A model generated the notes under the pieces. The model worked only from the letters and a program-made list of their open reading frames with translations, ran no database searches and was not told the origin of the DNA. A DNA stretch of 8,185 nt, from assembly GCA_003223775.1 (NCBI GenBank), contig QHWK01000039.1, positions 1-8,185 of the forward strand, given 5' to 3'. How positions within the stretch are numbered: position 1 is the first letter of the stretch; each line of letters begins with the position of its first letter. Shown here piece by piece: positions 6,694 to 8,185 of this stretch. The translations under genes were made by a program, and so were the position numbers. Source of the DNA: Acidobacteriota bacterium. GTDB lineage: Bacteria; Acidobacteriota; Vicinamibacteria; Vicinamibacterales; CAVVIG01.

Positions 6694-7782
6694 GACGCGC
6701 GCCGTTCCGCCCTTCATGACGCGCTCGACCTCGGCCAGCGTCGCCATGCTCGTGTCGCCGGGCGTCGTCATCGCGAGCGCGCCGTGCGCCGCGCCGCACT
6801 CGACCGCCCACTGCGGCCCGCGGCTCGTCATCAGACCGTAGATGAAACCCGACGCGAACGAGTCGCCGCCGCCGATGCGATCGAGGATCTCGAGGTTCCG
6901 GCGCGGCGTCGAGGCGAAGAACTCGCCGCCGCACCAGCAGAGCGCCGACCAGTCGTTCACCGTCGCCGTCTTCGCGTGCCGCAGCGTCGTCGCGACCGCC
7001 GTCAGGTTCGGAAATTCCCGCACGACCTGCAGGATCATCGCCTTGAAGTGATCCAGATCGAGATCGGCGAACTCGGTGGAGACGCCGCGCACCTCGAAGC
7101 CGAGCGCGGCGGAAAAATCCTCTTCGTTGCCGATGAGGACGTCGACGAGCGGCACCAGGCTGCGGTTGACGGCAATCGCGCGCGCGTGCCCGCCGACGGC
7201 GCGCCAGAGCGACTCGCGGTAGTTGAGATCGAAGGAGACGATCGCGCCGCTCCGCCGGGCCGCTTCCATCGCCTCACGCGCGACGGCGGGCGTGGTCTCG
7301 GAGAGCGCGCAGAAGATGCCGCCCGTGTGCAGCCAGCGCGCGCGATCGCGATCGAAAATCGCGCTCCAGTCGACGTCGCCCGCCGCGAGCTGCGAGATCG
7401 CCGTGTGGCCGCGATCGGAGCAGCCGACGCCGGCGCGCAGGCCGAAGCCGCGCTCGACGAAGTTGAGGCCGTTGCGGCTCTCGCGGCCGACGCCGTCGTT
7501 CTTCACCCATCGCACGTACGACTGATCGACGCCGCCCTGGTAGATGAGATCCTGCACGAGGCGTCCCACGGGGTTGTCAACGAACGCCGACACGAGCGCC
7601 GTCTCCATCCCGAAGCAGCGCTTCAAGCCGCGCGCGACGTTGTATTCGCCGCCGCCTTCCCACACGCGAAACTGCCGCGCCGTATGGATGCGCCCTTCGC
7701 CCGGATCGAGCCGCAGCATCACTTCGCCGAGCGCGACGAGATCCCAGCGGCGGCCGTCCTTCTGAGGAATCTGAATCGGCAT
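6685..7782 (-). CDS. PfkB-family sugar kinase, KDG-kinase-like
   Basis: A 365-residue ribokinase/PfkB-fold kinase most like 2-keto-3-deoxygluconate kinase (KdgK), which makes KDPG from KDG at the end of hexuronate catabolism. It opens with LVALGEVMLRL (15-25) and the substrate-binding GGGEYNVARGL (43-53). WLHTGGIF (150-157) and FDLNYRESLW (184-193) follow. The PfkB signature 2 is DRIGGGDSFASGF (301-313), with Asp307 as the catalytic base. The end, MTTPGDTSMATLAEVE, is typical of the KDG-kinase branch. The start at 7782 is chosen because the upstream in-frame extension runs back into the pdxH gene; the Shine-Dalgarno is weak. It lies 25 bp after pdxH and could be co-transcribed with it or use a promoter overlapping the pdxH stop. 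Presence beside GH88 supports KDG as the substrate, though related kinases for other keto-sugars exist. Cytoplasmic. Confidence 0.9.
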   Translation of the reverse strand: MPIQIPQKDGRRWDLVALGEVMLRLDPGEGRIHTARQFRVWEGGGEYNVARGLKRCFGMETALVSAFVDNPVGRLVQDLIYQGGVDQSYVRWVKNDGVGRESRNGLNFVERGFGLRAGVGCSDRGHTAISQLAAGDVDWSAIFDRDRARWLHTGGIFCALSETTPAVAREAMEAARRSGAIVSFDLNYRESLWRAVGGHARAIAVNRSLVPLVDVLIGNEEDFSAALGFEVRGVSTEFADLDLDHFKAMILQVVREFPNLTAVATTLRHAKTATVNDWSALCWCGGEFFASTPRRNLEILDRIGGGDSFASGFIYGLMTSRGPQWAVECGAAHGALAMTTPGDTSMATLAEVERVMKGGTARVSR

Positions 7783-7801
7783 CAGCGATGTCCGGCTGCG
7801 A

Positions 7802-7810
7802 GATATATCA
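7802..7810 (-). promoter_or_regulatory. Possible extended -10 promoter of the sugar kinase
   Basis: On the minus strand, TG, one base, then TATATC form an extended -10 arrangement (TG at 7810-7809, hexamer 7807-7802) that overlaps the pdxH stop codon. It would start transcription near 7795, about a dozen bases before the kinase ATG. There is no convincing -35. It is a local AT-rich patch in otherwise GC-rich DNA, which is the main reason to list it. Confidence 0.3.
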
Positions 7811-8185
7811 CGGGAACAGCAGCGATCGAACCCACGCGCCGTCACGGCGCTCGTACAGCACGCGATCGTGGAGGCGGTGGGGATCGCGCGTCCAGAACTC
7901 GATCCGATCGGGCACGATGCGGAAGCCGCTCCAGAAAGACGGCCGCGCGACGGGCGATCCCAGGAACCGCGCCGTCGCCTCGCGCACGCGATCGTCGAGC
8001 GCCGCGCGCGACGCGAGCGCGCCGCTCTGCTTCGACGCCCACGCGCCGAGCTGGAACTCCCGCGGCCGCGTGGCGAAATACACGTCGGCCTCGGCGTCGG
8101 CCACGCGCTCGGCGCGGCCTTCGATGCGCACCTGCGCGTCGGGCGGCCAGTAGAAGGTGAGCGAGGCGGACGGGTTCGCGAGGAG
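7808..8185 (-). CDS. pdxH: Pyridoxamine 5'-phosphate oxidase, C-terminal part (partial)
   Basis: The last 125 residues of a PdxH-type FMN enzyme, which oxidises pyridoxine or pyridoxamine 5'-phosphate to pyridoxal 5'-phosphate. The 5' end lies beyond the right edge; about 90 residues are missing relative to the usual length near 215. The visible part begins in the FMN-barrel strand (ANPSASLTFYW). It continues through VRIEGRAERV and the FMN-contacting QLGAWASKQS (fragment residues 45-54). The C-terminal PNPOx dimerisation domain has RPSFWSGFRI (81-90), RIEFW and RLHDRVLY (104-111), where Arg104 and His106 match the substrate-phosphate-site Arg and His known in E. coli PdxH. The tail ends SLLFP rather than the common RLAP-type ending, a small change. 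Upstream of and co-oriented with the kinase; no functional link to uronate metabolism is evident. Confidence 0.93.
   Translation of the reverse strand, partial: LLANPSASLTFYWPPDAQVRIEGRAERVADAEADVYFATRPREFQLGAWASKQSGALASRAALDDRVREATARFLGSPVARPSFWSGFRIVPDRIEFWTRDPHRLHDRVLYERRDGAWVRSLLFP

Noticed and set aside
6784..8160. Plus-strand open frame of about 458 codons opposite the kinase and pdxH
   Set aside because: Low-complexity Arg/Ala-rich translation, antisense of PfkB kinase and PdxH, which carry intact family motifs.

Overview
This is an 8.2 kb stretch of very GC-rich bacterial chromosome, densely packed with genes that mostly overlap or sit a few bases apart. There is no plasmid, phage, transposase, rRNA, tRNA or CRISPR signal. 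The gene mix fits a GC-rich soil or sediment heterotroph such as an Acidobacteriota (Vicinamibacteria-like) lineage: a Tat-exported sugar-isomerase-like protein, a secreted PQQ-type sugar dehydrogenase, a secreted esterase and uronate catabolism. That placement is inferred from gene content and base composition only.

Layout from left to right. (1) On the plus strand, a secreted cupin (27-458) overlaps by 4 bp a Tat-signal TIM-barrel protein of the hydroxypyruvate-isomerase type (455-1336). (2) A 63-bp gap holds a CACNGAGN-type repeat. (3) A four-gene minus-strand operon reads leftward from about 5640: secreted alpha/beta hydrolase (5632-4751), secreted sorbosone/glucose-dehydrogenase-type propeller (4719-3451), GH88 unsaturated glucuronyl hydrolase (3443-2058) and a C-terminally short SDR oxidoreductase (2065-1400). 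(4) A compact divergent promoter region (5630-5715) contains an inverted repeat around the window's most AT-rich short patch and a possible 21-codon leader ORF. (5) On the plus strand lies a YiaK/DlgD-type 2,3-diketo-L-gulonate reductase (5716-6693). (6) Its 3' end overlaps tail-to-tail with a minus-strand KDG-kinase-like PfkB sugar kinase (7782-6685). (7) The kinase lies 25 bp downstream of the C-terminal part of a PdxH-type pyridoxamine 5'-phosphate oxidase that runs off the right edge.

Read together, the central genes look like a uronic-acid utilisation locus. GH88 would release unsaturated uronic acid from polysaccharide-lyase products, an SDR and/or the DlgD-type reductase would handle the keto-uronate intermediates, and the KdgK-like kinase would feed KDG phosphate into central metabolism. 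The esterase could remove acyl or methyl groups from the oligosaccharide, and the PQQ-type enzyme could oxidise sugars outside the cytoplasm. No lyase, KduI isomerase, transporter or regulator is visible, so the pathway is incomplete here. No wholly new system is evident. The most unusual items are the symmetric divergent promoter with leader ORF, the SDR gene cut short next to a dispersed-type repeat, and the pairing of a DlgD reductase with GH88/KdgK functions.
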